Assembly: GCA_910577795.1 (NCBI GenBank)
Contig: CAJTNW010000002.1
Location: 14,325 to 34,637 of the forward strand
DNA from: an uncultured Christensenella sp.
Lineage (GTDB): Bacteria > Bacillota > Clostridia > Christensenellales > UBA3700
Reading direction: 5' to 3'
DNA length: 20,313 nt
The translations under genes were made by a program, and so were the position numbers. Under the pieces are notes generated by a model. That model saw only the letters and a list, made by a program, of their open reading frames with translations. It made no database searches and was not told where the DNA came from. The stretch's first letter is position 1. Every line of letters begins with the position of its first letter. Below, piece after piece: positions 1 through 8,744 of the stretch.

Positions 1-505
1 CTGCTGACTGTCCTGCCATACTTACATAATTACCAGACATAAGTTTGATAAGTTTATCAATTCCATTACCACTTATAGCATTTACATAGCATATATCGCA
101 TAAATTTTGATAAGAATTTTGAACATTATTTTTAAAATCTTCATCCATCAAATCTGTTTTATTTACACACAAAACTGGTGTGATATTTTGCTTTATACAA
201 TTAATTAAAAGTTTATCAACTAAATAAAAATCAGGACGCGGACTTGGTGCAATACAAATTACTATCATATCAATATTTGTAATATATGGACGTGTGATTT
301 TATTTTTTCTTGGCAAAATTTTTTCTATAGCACCTCTGCCATTTCCAAAATCACTAAACTCAACATAATCACCTATAAATATATCCCCATCAAGTTTCAA
401 CTTGCCACGGCCGTTGCAAATTATAATGTCACCATCAGATGATACCTTATAATTCCCACCAACACCTTTAACAACTTGTCCTGTTCGTATTTTTTTATCT
501 TTCAT
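1..505 (-). CDS. rsgA: Ribosome small-subunit-dependent GTPase RsgA (partial, 3' end beyond window)
   Basis: A circularly permuted GTPase that helps late maturation of the 30S subunit. The first 168 codons are visible. An N-terminal OB-fold-like region (about residues 1-65, containing the sequence GDYVEF) is followed by the G domain in permuted order: the G4 motif NKTD near residue 115, a G5-like NAISGNG, and then GQSA at the window edge, where the P-loop (GQSGVGKS type) should begin. G4 before G1 is diagnostic of the RsgA/YjeQ family. The start at 505 is supported by AGAGG five bases upstream. It is the last visible gene of the minus-strand operon, 49 bp after rlmN. In most Firmicutes prpC and prkC lie between these two genes; here they do not. 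The C-terminal zinc-binding domain is out of view. Confidence 0.93.
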   Translation of the reverse strand, partial: MKDKKIRTGQVVKGVGGNYKVSSDGDIIICNGRGKLKLDGDIFIGDYVEFSDFGNGRGAIEKILPRKNKITRPYITNIDMIVICIAPSPRPDFYLVDKLLINCIKQNITPVLCVNKTDLMDEDFKNNVQNSYQNLCDICYVNAISGNGIDKLIKLMSGNYVSMAGQSA

Positions 506-554
506 TTTACCTCTTTAATTATGTATAAATATCTATTATAATACGTCTAAACAA

Positions 555-1589
555 TTATTTATTTTGCAAAATACTTCTTCTAAGTTGACCGCAAGCACCC
601 TCAATATCACTACCCATTGTACGTCTTATAGTTGCAGAAATTCCTGCATTTTCAAGCACCTTTAAAAATTCTTTAACAGGTTCTTTTTCGCTTGATAGTA
701 AACCTTTTTCTTTTACATAGTTTAAATTAATTAAATTAACATGACAAGGCATACCTTTTAATAGTCTGCACAATTCTTTTGCACATTCTCTGCTGTCATT
801 TATGCCTTTAATCATAGAATACTCAAAAATTATTCTTCTGCCTGTTTTTTCAAAGTAATAATTTACCGCTTTTATTATATCTTCTATTTTATAAGCCTTA
901 TTAACTGGCATAATTTTATTTCTAATATCATCATTAGGAGCATGAAGTGATATTGTCAATGTTACTGAGCCAACTTCATCTGCCAATTTGTAAATTTTAT
1001 CGCACAAACCACAAGTACTTAAGGATATATTACGTTTACTTATGTTTATACCATTCTCGTCACTAATAAGATTAATAAATTTAATCACATTGTCATAATT
1101 ATCAAATGGCTCACCACTACCCATAAGAACAATATTTGTAATTTGTCTTTCGCCATTACCTAAATCGTTATTAACTGCAAGCACTTCGCCTACCATTTCA
1201 CCACAAGTAAGATTTCGCACAAGTCCATCAATTCCAGATGCACAAAAAGCACAGTTCATACGGCAACCAACCTGAGTACTAATACAAATTGTATTACCAT
1301 ACTTATATGACATTAGCACACCTTCAATTATATTACCATCGGAAAGAGCAAATATATATTTTCGTGTACCATCTTTTTTGGATATCAGTTTTTTGTATAT
1401 TTTTACTGGATTTTCAACAAATTCTTCTTTTAATTTAACCTGCAATTTTTTAGGCAAGTTTGACATATTATCAAAACATTCACCTTTATAAAGCCAATTA
1501 AAAATTTGTTTTGCACGAAACTTTGCCTCGCCAATATTAGCAAGGTAATTAGACCAGTCTATTATATCAAAATCAAGTGCATTTAACAT
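555..1589 (-). CDS. rlmN: Dual-specificity 23S rRNA/tRNA adenine C2-methyltransferase RlmN
   Basis: A radical-SAM enzyme that methylates A2503 of 23S rRNA and, in some bacteria, A37 of tRNA. The [4Fe-4S] cluster motif CxxxCxxC is seen as C109, C113 and C116 within GCRMNCAFCASG. The second catalytic, methyl-carrying cysteine is C333 near the C terminus in the sequence EGACGQLR. The GEP-type SAM motif is present as MGSGEPFDN. The length of 344 aa is normal for the family. The start overlaps the last 7 bp of rsmB, and GAGG lies about 8 bases upstream inside the rsmB coding sequence, so translation is probably coupled. Very confident of family; the tRNA activity is not predictable from sequence. 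Confidence 0.97.
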   Translation of the reverse strand: MLNALDFDIIDWSNYLANIGEAKFRAKQIFNWLYKGECFDNMSNLPKKLQVKLKEEFVENPVKIYKKLISKKDGTRKYIFALSDGNIIEGVLMSYKYGNTICISTQVGCRMNCAFCASGIDGLVRNLTCGEMVGEVLAVNNDLGNGERQITNIVLMGSGEPFDNYDNVIKFINLISDENGINISKRNISLSTCGLCDKIYKLADEVGSVTLTISLHAPNDDIRNKIMPVNKAYKIEDIIKAVNYYFEKTGRRIIFEYSMIKGINDSRECAKELCRLLKGMPCHVNLINLNYVKEKGLLSSEKEPVKEFLKVLENAGISATIRRTMGSDIEGACGQLRRSILQNK

Positions 1590-2848
1590 TTAATCAACCT
1601 CGCAATAAAAAATCCATCTACACCATCATTATTAGGCAAAAGTTGTATAAAGCCTTCGTTTTCAATAGATATAGGCATTTTTTCTAATTTTACATCTTGT
1701 CTTTCTTTTAAAATTCTGCCAATTATATTATAATTTTCCTCTCTTAAAATTGTACAAGTAGAATACACAATATGCCCACCTGTTTTAGTGTAATCAATTG
1801 CATTATTTAATAATTTATACTGAATTTCACTTAAAGCAACAATATCGTCATAACTTTTATTTAAATAAATATCTGGCTTTTTGCGTGCAACTCCAAAACC
1901 GCTACAAGGACTATCACACAAGACAAAATCAAAGGCTTTATCAAAATTTTTATTAAATACTGTCCCATCCATAACAATAGCATTTATATTTTTTGCACCC
2001 ATACGTTTGGCATATTCTTTTATTTTTTCCACTCTGTTAGGATAAATATCACAAGCAGTTATCGCTAAATTATTCGCAAGTTCACCAAAATAAACAGATT
2101 TACCACCGGGGCTTGAACACATATCCAAAACTTTATAGTTGTTTTTTACGTCACATGCCTTGCAAACAAGCATACTAGATGGCGACTGATATGTAATAAT
2201 TCCACCATCAAACAATTCACGAACTTTTTTATTATTTTTTATAAAATATCCACCATATACACTTTTTTCGTATTCAATATCCAAGGTTTTTAGCCATTTT
2301 TGCAACTCGTTATCTGTGATTTTTTTGCTGTTTGCTCTAATATGTTCAAATTCAAAAGACTTTGTTTGCATAATTTCTATTGCAATATCTTTTTTGTATT
2401 GTTTAATCAAGCATTTAAAAAGCCACAATGGTATACTATATTTAATAGATAAAGCCAATTTTTCGTCTTTAGGAATTGAAAATTCTTTTGTAATTGCAGT
2501 CTTTAAAGTTGCATTAACAAAACCGGCTAATTCAGGTTTTTTGATATATGCCGTTAAATTTACCATTTCATTTACAATAGCATGACTTGGTATACTATCC
2601 ATAAACTTTAGCATAAAAAGCCCTAATTTTAATATTGTCCTTATTTTAATATTGGGCTTATTTTTGCATAATTCTGAAATATAATATTCAAGAGTAATAT
2701 TTTTTTCCAAAGTGCCATATACCAGTTTTGTTAGCAAAGCAGAATTATCCGCCTTATCCAAAACTTCTGTAAGTAGCAAGTTACTATATGCACTTTCCCT
2801 AAACACTTTATCCAAAATGTCAAAAGCAAGTCTAAAATCTTTATTCAT
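1583..2848 (-). CDS. rsmB: 16S rRNA (cytosine-967 C5)-methyltransferase RsmB
   Basis: A SAM-dependent m5C methyltransferase of 16S rRNA (Sun/Fmu family), 421 aa. The N-terminal third resembles the NusB-like RNA-binding domain, including the SIPSHAIVNEMV stretch. The C-terminal Rossmann domain has the SAM loop LDMCSSPGGKS, the nucleophile motif DSPCSGFG and the general catalytic motif YSTCT, giving the two cysteines expected of this family. A GGGAG ribosome binding site lies just upstream of the ATG. It sits 35 bp after fmt and overlaps rlmN by 7 bp, the usual fmt-rsmB-rlmN order of Firmicutes. Confidence 0.96.
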   Translation of the reverse strand: MNKDFRLAFDILDKVFRESAYSNLLLTEVLDKADNSALLTKLVYGTLEKNITLEYYISELCKNKPNIKIRTILKLGLFMLKFMDSIPSHAIVNEMVNLTAYIKKPELAGFVNATLKTAITKEFSIPKDEKLALSIKYSIPLWLFKCLIKQYKKDIAIEIMQTKSFEFEHIRANSKKITDNELQKWLKTLDIEYEKSVYGGYFIKNNKKVRELFDGGIITYQSPSSMLVCKACDVKNNYKVLDMCSSPGGKSVYFGELANNLAITACDIYPNRVEKIKEYAKRMGAKNINAIVMDGTVFNKNFDKAFDFVLCDSPCSGFGVARKKPDIYLNKSYDDIVALSEIQYKLLNNAIDYTKTGGHIVYSTCTILREENYNIIGRILKERQDVKLEKMPISIENEGFIQLLPNNDGVDGFFIARLIKC

Positions 2849-2883
2849 TTACTCCCTCAATATTTATATCATTATCTATTTGA

Positions 2884-3807
2884 TTATTCAAAAATACTTC
2901 CAACTTGCAACTTATGCCCAAGCAAATAATCTTTTGCACTCATTTTTTTGCAATTTGGTGCTTGAATAATATCTATACTAATTGCACCATCACCACAAGC
3001 AACTATTAATCCATTTTTGTCTGCCATAACAATTTGTCCAGCATTACCAGAAAAATTATTATTTTGCACACTAACTTTATGCATTTTATATACCATTCCG
3101 TCCAATTTTGTATACGCACAAGGCCAAGGATTCATACCACGCACAAAATCTTTAATCTGCTGTGCACTTTTACTCCAATCAATTAAGCCATCTGCCTTAG
3201 TTAACATTTTGCAAAATGTAGCCTCATTATGGTTTTGTGGTGCAAAATTTGCCTTACCATTTTCAATTAAATCTAGTGCTTTAATTATACTATCTGCCGC
3301 CAAAATACTTAGTCTATCAAACAATTCACCAGCAGTTTCATCCTCGCCAATAAATGTTTTGTCCGCAAATAAAATATCTCCACTATCCACTTCGTAAGCG
3401 GTTTTCATTATAGTAACACCTGTTTCCTTTTCGCCATTTATCACGCACCATTGAATAGGACTACTACCACGATATTTAGGCAGCAAACTTGCATGCTCAT
3501 TTATAACACCATATTTAGGTATTGCAAGCAATTCTCTGCTTAAAATTTGTCCAAAAGCACAAGTTACCATAATGTCAGGATTTAAATTTTTAATATCCTC
3601 TACACCTTCACGGCTAATTCTCTCATACTGCAAAACTTTTAATCCTAACTCCAAAGCGGTTTCCTTTACAGGTGATGGAGACATCACACCTCTGTTTCTC
3701 GGTCTATCTGGCTGAGTAACTACAGCAATAATTTCATGATTAGATTCTGCTATTTTTTTTAAACTTGGCACAGCAAAATCAGGTGTACCTAAAAAAATTA
3801 ATCTCAT
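2884..3807 (-). CDS. fmt: Methionyl-tRNA formyltransferase
   Basis: Transfers a formyl group from 10-formyl-tetrahydrofolate to Met-tRNAfMet for translation initiation. The 307-aa protein opens with the typical FLGTPDFAVPSL. The catalytic triad of the formyltransferase fold is visible: N103 and H105 in the sequence NEHASLLPKYRGSSP and D144 in DSGDI. The C-terminal OB-like tRNA-binding domain follows, containing MNPWPCAYT. AAAGGA precedes the start by about 8 bases. It lies 58 bp downstream of def, whose product later removes the formyl group, so the two opposing steps are made from one transcript. Confidence 0.97.
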   Translation of the reverse strand: MRLIFLGTPDFAVPSLKKIAESNHEIIAVVTQPDRPRNRGVMSPSPVKETALELGLKVLQYERISREGVEDIKNLNPDIMVTCAFGQILSRELLAIPKYGVINEHASLLPKYRGSSPIQWCVINGEKETGVTIMKTAYEVDSGDILFADKTFIGEDETAGELFDRLSILAADSIIKALDLIENGKANFAPQNHNEATFCKMLTKADGLIDWSKSAQQIKDFVRGMNPWPCAYTKLDGMVYKMHKVSVQNNNFSGNAGQIVMADKNGLIVACGDGAISIDIIQAPNCKKMSAKDYLLGHKLQVGSIFE

Positions 3808-3865
3808 TATTAAATCCTTTTATTTTATTTTTTACAAAATCACACTAATAATTAATTATCAAAAA

Positions 3866-4333
3866 TCACTTTAATTTCTTTTTACTAACTTTACCTGTAT
3901 ATTCCTTATCATAAAACAAAACACCCTCTAAATGGTCAGTCTCATGAAAAACTGCTCTTGCAATAAGTTCTTCTGCCTCAAGAACCATTTGCTTTCCAAA
4001 CCTATCACAATATTTAACTTTTACATAATTTGGTCTTGAAACATAGCAATTTTTACCCTCTACACTCAAACAGCCCTCAACACCAATTTGTTCGCCAGAA
4101 CTTTCTAAAATTTCTGGGTTTATAAGTTCAACATAAAAATCGCCTACTTCAATAACCACAACTCTTCTTAAAATACCTATTTGAGGTCCAGCAAGTCCTA
4201 CTCCGTCTGCCTTATTCATTGTCTCACGCATATCGTCAAGTAACTTGCCTAGTTTTTCATCAAAAACTTCAACTGGTCTACATTTTTTTCTAAGTATTGG
4301 GTCTCCGTCTTTTACAATATCTCTTATAGCCAT
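3866..4333 (-). CDS. def: Peptide deformylase
   Basis: A metal-dependent hydrolase that removes N-formyl groups from nascent proteins, 155 aa. All three family motifs are present in order: motif 1 as GVGLAGPQ (residues 44-51), motif 2 as EGCLS with the metal ligand C88, and motif 3 as HETDH (residues 130-134) carrying the two histidine ligands and the catalytic glutamate. Motif 1 normally reads GxGLAAxQ; here the second alanine is glycine. The ATG is preceded by AAAGGAG at ideal distance, and only 10 bp separate it from the priA stop codon. Confidence 0.97.
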   Translation of the reverse strand: MAIRDIVKDGDPILRKKCRPVEVFDEKLGKLLDDMRETMNKADGVGLAGPQIGILRRVVVIEVGDFYVELINPEILESSGEQIGVEGCLSVEGKNCYVSRPNYVKVKYCDRFGKQMVLEAEELIARAVFHETDHLEGVLFYDKEYTGKVSKKKLK

Positions 4334-4343
4334 AATTTCTCCT

Positions 4344-6539
4344 TTAACTCATATTTTGCGGATTAATTTCCACAAATACACTATTACCTTGTTTATTATT
4401 ATCTACTATTTTATAAATTTTTCCTACAATTTCGCTCTCAAAACTTCTTTTTATTCTAAGTACAATTTGATAGCGGTATTTATTTTGAATTTTGTTAATT
4501 GGAGATTTCATAGCCTGCAAATAAACAAACTCTCTATCATACTCCAATTTTAATTCCTTTAAATTGTCATATATTTTTTTTGTACAATTAAGGCTTTTTT
4601 CCTCTACTTCATTAGTAACAAGCACCCTTATTATAGTTGTAAAAGGCGGAAAGTTTGTTACTTGTCTAGTATTTAATTCTTTTTCAAAAAATCCTTTATA
4701 GTCATAATTTTTAACAAAATTAAACAAATAATGCTTAGGTGAATAGGTTTGAATGATAACTTGTCCGCACTTATCTTTTCTTCCTGCTCTGCCTGATACT
4801 TGAGTGATTAATTGATATGTCCTCTCGCAAGACCTATAATCACTAAAATAAAGACTCATATCTGCATCCAACACACCAACCAAAGTCACATTAGGAAAAT
4901 CGTGTCCTTTAACTATCATTTGAGTGCCAACTAAAACTTGTGCCTCACCTCTACGAAACGCACCCAAAATATCTAAATAGGCAGTTTTTGTAGTAGTTGT
5001 ATCATTATCCATTCTTAAAATTTTTACATTATCACCAAGCAAAGTCTGCAATTCTCTTACAACCTTTTCGGTGCCTATTTTACCTTGCTTTATACTTTCG
5101 CTATGACAATTAGGACAAATATCAAGTGGCTTAAACTTTTTGCCGCAATAATGGCACTTTAACATATTGTCTTCTTTATGATATGTTAAAGCAATATCAC
5201 AGTCAGAACATTTTGCAATGTAACCACAACTTTTGCATTGCATATAAGATGCATATCCTCTGCGGTTTATAAAAATCATAGCCTGATTACCATTGCTAAT
5301 AGTTTCAAGCAATTTTTCCTTTAATTCGTTTGAAAAAACAGAAAAATTACCTGTATGTAATTCTTTTGCCATATCAATAATTTGTATTTCTGGCATACCA
5401 TTTATTGATATACGTTTATTCATTTCTGCAAGTCCTATTCTATTAAGCCTTGCGTTGTTATAACTTTCCACACTAGGAGTAGCACTGCCAAGAATAACTT
5501 TGCAATTATTATACTTTGCTCTAAACTCAGCAACTTCCAAAGTTCTAAATCTAGGGTTTGATTCACTTATATAACTACTATCATGCTCTTCGTCAATAAT
5601 GATTATTCCCAAATTTTCAAGCGGTGCAAATATAGCAGACCTTGCCCCGACAACAATTTTTGCATCACCCTCAAAAATTCTGCGCCATTCGTCATATCTT
5701 TCGCCATCTGACAAACCACTATGCAACATTGCAATGTCATCGCCAAAACGCGCACGAAAAACACGCATAATCTGTGGTGTTAAAGAAATTTCAGGTACAA
5801 GTGCTATAGCAGTTTTGCCTTGCTGCAGAACATTTTCTATAAGTGACATATAAACTTCTGTTTTACCAGAGCCAGTTACTCCATGCAAAAGTACAACCCT
5901 TTTATCAAAACTGTTTATTTGCTCAATTGCCTTTTTTTGAGTGTCTGTAAGCAAAACTTTATCCGCACATTTATTATCATTTTCAGAGGCGGGTTTTCTT
6001 AAAACTTCTTGCTTGCTTTTTATTATAATTCCTTTTTGTACTAAACTATTTATAACACTAGGCGAAAACTCTGTATTAAGCACAGTCAAGTATTCACCAC
6101 CATATTTTAGCCTATCAATAATAGCAAGTTGGCTTTTTGCCCTTGGACTTATTAAAGATTTTAAACTTTCGGTATCTCCCGCAAGTGTACAATATTCCCT
6201 TTGCAAGGCTTTTACTTTGTTACCTCTTAACTTTGATGGTATAAAAAGTCTTAAAACATCAACAAATCTCAAATAAAATTTTTCTCTCATAAAATCTGCA
6301 AGTTCCAGCATTTCTTTTTTTATAAGAGGTTTCTCGTCCAATTTTTTTATTATAGGTTTTAGTTTAAAATTACCATCAGAATAATCAGTTATTTTTATGC
6401 AAAAGCCCTCAATACTTCTACTACCAAAAGGGACAAGCACTCTGTCACCAACTGAAAGTTCAAAATTTGAGGGAATTAAATAATCAAATATTTTATCAAC
6501 TTCACTATTAGAAATATCAACTATTACTTTTGCAATCAT
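4344..6539 (-). CDS. priA: Primosomal protein PriA (replication-restart helicase)
   Basis: A superfamily 2 DNA helicase that reloads the replisome at collapsed forks, 731 aa. The N-terminal 3'-DNA-end-binding region starts MIAKVIVDIS. Walker A is GVTGSGKT at residues 220-227 and the DEEH box is at 316-319. Eight zinc-ligand cysteines lie between the two helicase lobes (C435, C438, C444, C447, C462, C465, C475, C478), as expected. Motifs V/VI are seen as VGTQMIVKGHDFP and QVSGRAGR. The ribosome binding site AAAGG is unusually close, two bases from the ATG, but the N terminus matches the family. It sits between coaBC and def as in most Firmicutes. Confidence 0.97.
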   Translation of the reverse strand: MIAKVIVDISNSEVDKIFDYLIPSNFELSVGDRVLVPFGSRSIEGFCIKITDYSDGNFKLKPIIKKLDEKPLIKKEMLELADFMREKFYLRFVDVLRLFIPSKLRGNKVKALQREYCTLAGDTESLKSLISPRAKSQLAIIDRLKYGGEYLTVLNTEFSPSVINSLVQKGIIIKSKQEVLRKPASENDNKCADKVLLTDTQKKAIEQINSFDKRVVLLHGVTGSGKTEVYMSLIENVLQQGKTAIALVPEISLTPQIMRVFRARFGDDIAMLHSGLSDGERYDEWRRIFEGDAKIVVGARSAIFAPLENLGIIIIDEEHDSSYISESNPRFRTLEVAEFRAKYNNCKVILGSATPSVESYNNARLNRIGLAEMNKRISINGMPEIQIIDMAKELHTGNFSVFSNELKEKLLETISNGNQAMIFINRRGYASYMQCKSCGYIAKCSDCDIALTYHKEDNMLKCHYCGKKFKPLDICPNCHSESIKQGKIGTEKVVRELQTLLGDNVKILRMDNDTTTTKTAYLDILGAFRRGEAQVLVGTQMIVKGHDFPNVTLVGVLDADMSLYFSDYRSCERTYQLITQVSGRAGRKDKCGQVIIQTYSPKHYLFNFVKNYDYKGFFEKELNTRQVTNFPPFTTIIRVLVTNEVEEKSLNCTKKIYDNLKELKLEYDREFVYLQAMKSPINKIQNKYRYQIVLRIKRSFESEIVGKIYKIVDNNKQGNSVFVEINPQNMS

Positions 6540-6573
6540 AACCTTTATGTTTTACCTTAATTTATCTATACCA

Positions 6574-7755
6574 TTAAATAGACAACATATTATCTACTAT
6601 TATTTTTGCAACTTCCTTTTTAGTCATAATGTCAAAATTTTGAATTTTATCCTTTGTAATAATATTTACAATATTTGTATCAACATTAAAACCAGCACCC
6701 GCTTGTGTAACATCATTTGCAACTACCATATCCGCATGTTTTTTTTCAAGTTTACCAGTGGCATTAGCGATTAAATTTTCAGTTTCTGCACTAAAAATAA
6801 TTAATTTCCTATCACCTTTAACTTTTCCAACTGCTGCCGCAATATCAGGGTTTTTTACAAGTTCCAACACTAGGTTTTCGCTTTTTATTTTGTTTTGTGC
6901 AACTTCTTTTGGTCTGTAATCAGATGGTGCTGCCGCCATAATTATATAATCACACTCGGCATAGTTTTTCATTACTTGATTATACATGTCCATTGTAGTT
7001 TTAACCTGCAAAACTTTATTAAAAGATGGAATATTAACACTAACTTTACCTGCGACCAAAATAACTTGTGCACCTCGCCTTTTACATTCATTTGCAATAG
7101 CAATACCCATCTTACCGCTTGAATGGTTGGTTATAACTCTAACAGCATCAATACTTTCCTCTGTACCGCCACAACTTATTAAAACTTTTTTACCTGCCAA
7201 ATCTTGCTTGCCACACAACAGTTCACATACTTTATCTACTATTACATTTGGCTCTTGCATTTTGCCAGTTCCAATATCTCCACAAGCAAGTCTGCCGCTT
7301 ACTGGCTCTATTTCTATAAAACCAAGTTCTTTTAGTTTTTGCAAATTTTGCTTGCACACTTCATTTGTGTACATATTCGTGTTCATGGCTGGGCAAATAA
7401 CCTTTATAGCATTTTTGGCAGCAGCAATTGTAGTTGTAAGCATATCATCTGCAATACCATTTGCAATTTTTCCAATTACATTATAAGTGCACGGAGATAT
7501 TAAAAATAAATCCGCCTTTTTTGCAAGAGATATGTGCTCTATTTCAAAGTTTTCTATTTTTTGAAAAGTGTCAACAGCAACTGGTCTATGCGACAAGGAT
7601 TCGAAAGTCTTTGGACTCACGAATTCCGTTGCATTTTTAGTCATTATAACATCTACATTTGCCCCCAACTTTACAAGCCTGCTTACAATATCACATGCTT
7701 TATAGCAAGCAATTCCGCCTGTAACACCAAGGACAATATTTTTTCCACTAAGCAT
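6574..7755 (-). CDS. coaBC: Bifunctional phosphopantothenoylcysteine decarboxylase / phosphopantothenate-cysteine ligase
   Basis: Catalyses two consecutive steps of coenzyme A synthesis: joining 4'-phosphopantothenate to cysteine using a nucleotide triphosphate, then decarboxylating the product with FMN. The N-terminal CoaC half (about residues 1-180) shows GVTGGIACYKA, the catalytic histidine H74 in EHISLA, the PAMN motif at 122-125 and the flap cysteine C158 in RLACGDIGTGKM. The CoaB half (about 185-393) begins KKVLISCGGTEE and contains NHSSGKMG. Full length at 393 aa. Its ATG overlaps the rpoZ stop codon by one base (TAATG), so translation is probably coupled to omega synthesis. Confidence 0.97.
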   Translation of the reverse strand: MLSGKNIVLGVTGGIACYKACDIVSRLVKLGANVDVIMTKNATEFVSPKTFESLSHRPVAVDTFQKIENFEIEHISLAKKADLFLISPCTYNVIGKIANGIADDMLTTTIAAAKNAIKVICPAMNTNMYTNEVCKQNLQKLKELGFIEIEPVSGRLACGDIGTGKMQEPNVIVDKVCELLCGKQDLAGKKVLISCGGTEESIDAVRVITNHSSGKMGIAIANECKRRGAQVILVAGKVSVNIPSFNKVLQVKTTMDMYNQVMKNYAECDYIIMAAAPSDYRPKEVAQNKIKSENLVLELVKNPDIAAAVGKVKGDRKLIIFSAETENLIANATGKLEKKHADMVVANDVTQAGAGFNVDTNIVNIITKDKIQNFDIMTKKEVAKIIVDNMLSI

Positions 7756-7952
7756 TAGTGATGTCTAGAGATTACGACTTTACCTTCGTAAACTTCTTTT
7801 GCTGCAACACTAATTGGTTTTTGATGTGTTGCCTCTAAATAATCTGCCTCTTGAGTTACAAGTTGTTTTGCACGATTAGCAACTCCCATAACCAAAGCAT
7901 ATCTGCACTCTGCCTTTTTAATTAATTTGTCAATTGGTGGCTCTATCATCAT
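7755..7952 (-). CDS. rpoZ: DNA-directed RNA polymerase omega subunit
   Basis: The small omega subunit promotes assembly of core RNA polymerase by binding the beta' subunit. The 65-aa product has the characteristic N-terminal pattern EPPIDKLIKKAECRYALVMG followed by ANRAKQL, and then the family-typical AAKEVYEGKV. An AGGAGGG ribosome binding site precedes the ATG. Position between gmk and coaBC is the canonical Firmicutes context and confirms the call. The length matches other Firmicutes omega proteins, which are shorter than that of E. coli. Confidence 0.95.
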   Translation of the reverse strand: MMIEPPIDKLIKKAECRYALVMGVANRAKQLVTQEADYLEATHQKPISVAAKEVYEGKVVISRHH

Positions 7953-8034
7953 AAAGCATACCCTCCTAAATCTATATATTTGTTGCGCGATTACTGCGCT
8001 TATTACCTATTTTATTGGCATTTAAAATCAATTT

Positions 8035-8640
8035 TTAATTAAATGATGCTATTATTTGTTTATTAATTTCTCTACTAGTTCTTAATCTTTCTGCCTCAAT
8101 TATATTAATAAATTGTGCGGCACATTGCTCAATTTTATCATTTATAAGCAAATAATCATAATCAATTGCCTGAGCAATTTCACCTTGTGCCTTGCCAAAC
8201 CTTTTTGCAACTTGTTCCTCATTCTCTGTGCCTCTACCTACAAGCCTTGAATGTAATGTATCCAAATCTTTTGGCACAATAAAAATCAAAACAGCCTCTG
8301 GCATTTTGCTTTTTACTTCAAGTGCTCCTTGAGTATCAATTTCTAGCACAACATCTATACCTTTATTCAAGTTATCCTCAACAAATTTTTTAGATGTACC
8401 ATATATTTGGTCATAAACTTTTTTAGACTCAAGAAGTTCGTCATTTTTTATCATTTCTTCTACTTGTTTATGTGTTTTAAAAAAATAATTAATTCCATCA
8501 ACTTCTGTGCCACGCGGACTTCTTGTTGTAACAGAAATTGACAAAGCAAATTCAAGTCCTTGTTTTTTTGCCTCTGCAAGTATAGTACCTTTGCCAGCAC
8601 CAGATGGTCCGCTTAATACAATTAATATCCCTTTTTTCAT
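8035..8640 (-). CDS. gmk: Guanylate kinase
   Basis: Phosphorylates GMP to GDP with ATP. The 201-aa sequence contains the P-loop GPSGAGKG (residues 11-18), the GMP-binding segment SVTTRSPRGTEVDGINYFF, and the VLEIDTQGALEVK segment matching the DIDxQGA motif of the family, with Glu in place of the first Asp. The start codon has GAGGT six bases upstream. The gene lies 104 bp after yicC and 82 bp before rpoZ. In many Firmicutes remA lies between yicC and gmk; here that gap holds no reading frame. Confidence 0.97.
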   Translation of the reverse strand: MKKGILIVLSGPSGAGKGTILAEAKKQGLEFALSISVTTRSPRGTEVDGINYFFKTHKQVEEMIKNDELLESKKVYDQIYGTSKKFVEDNLNKGIDVVLEIDTQGALEVKSKMPEAVLIFIVPKDLDTLHSRLVGRGTENEEQVAKRFGKAQGEIAQAIDYDYLLINDKIEQCAAQFINIIEAERLRTSREINKQIIASFN

Positions 8641-8744
8641 TATAACCTCGATTTTTGATAGGATTATTGCGATTTTAGTTTTTTTAAATTAAGTTTTATA
8701 ATTAAAACAATTCTCTTTATGCTATTACAAAAATAAAGTAAACA

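Noticed and set aside
6986..7486. Open frame of 166 aa antisense to coaBC
   Set aside because: It lies fully opposite a well-conserved gene, has no start signal and no recognisable motif; it is a shadow of coaBC codon bias.
7984..7999. GCGC repeats after rpoZ's upstream region (between gmk and rpoZ)
   Set aside because: Two four-base GCGC blocks with no extended pairing; too short to be a hairpin or binding site.
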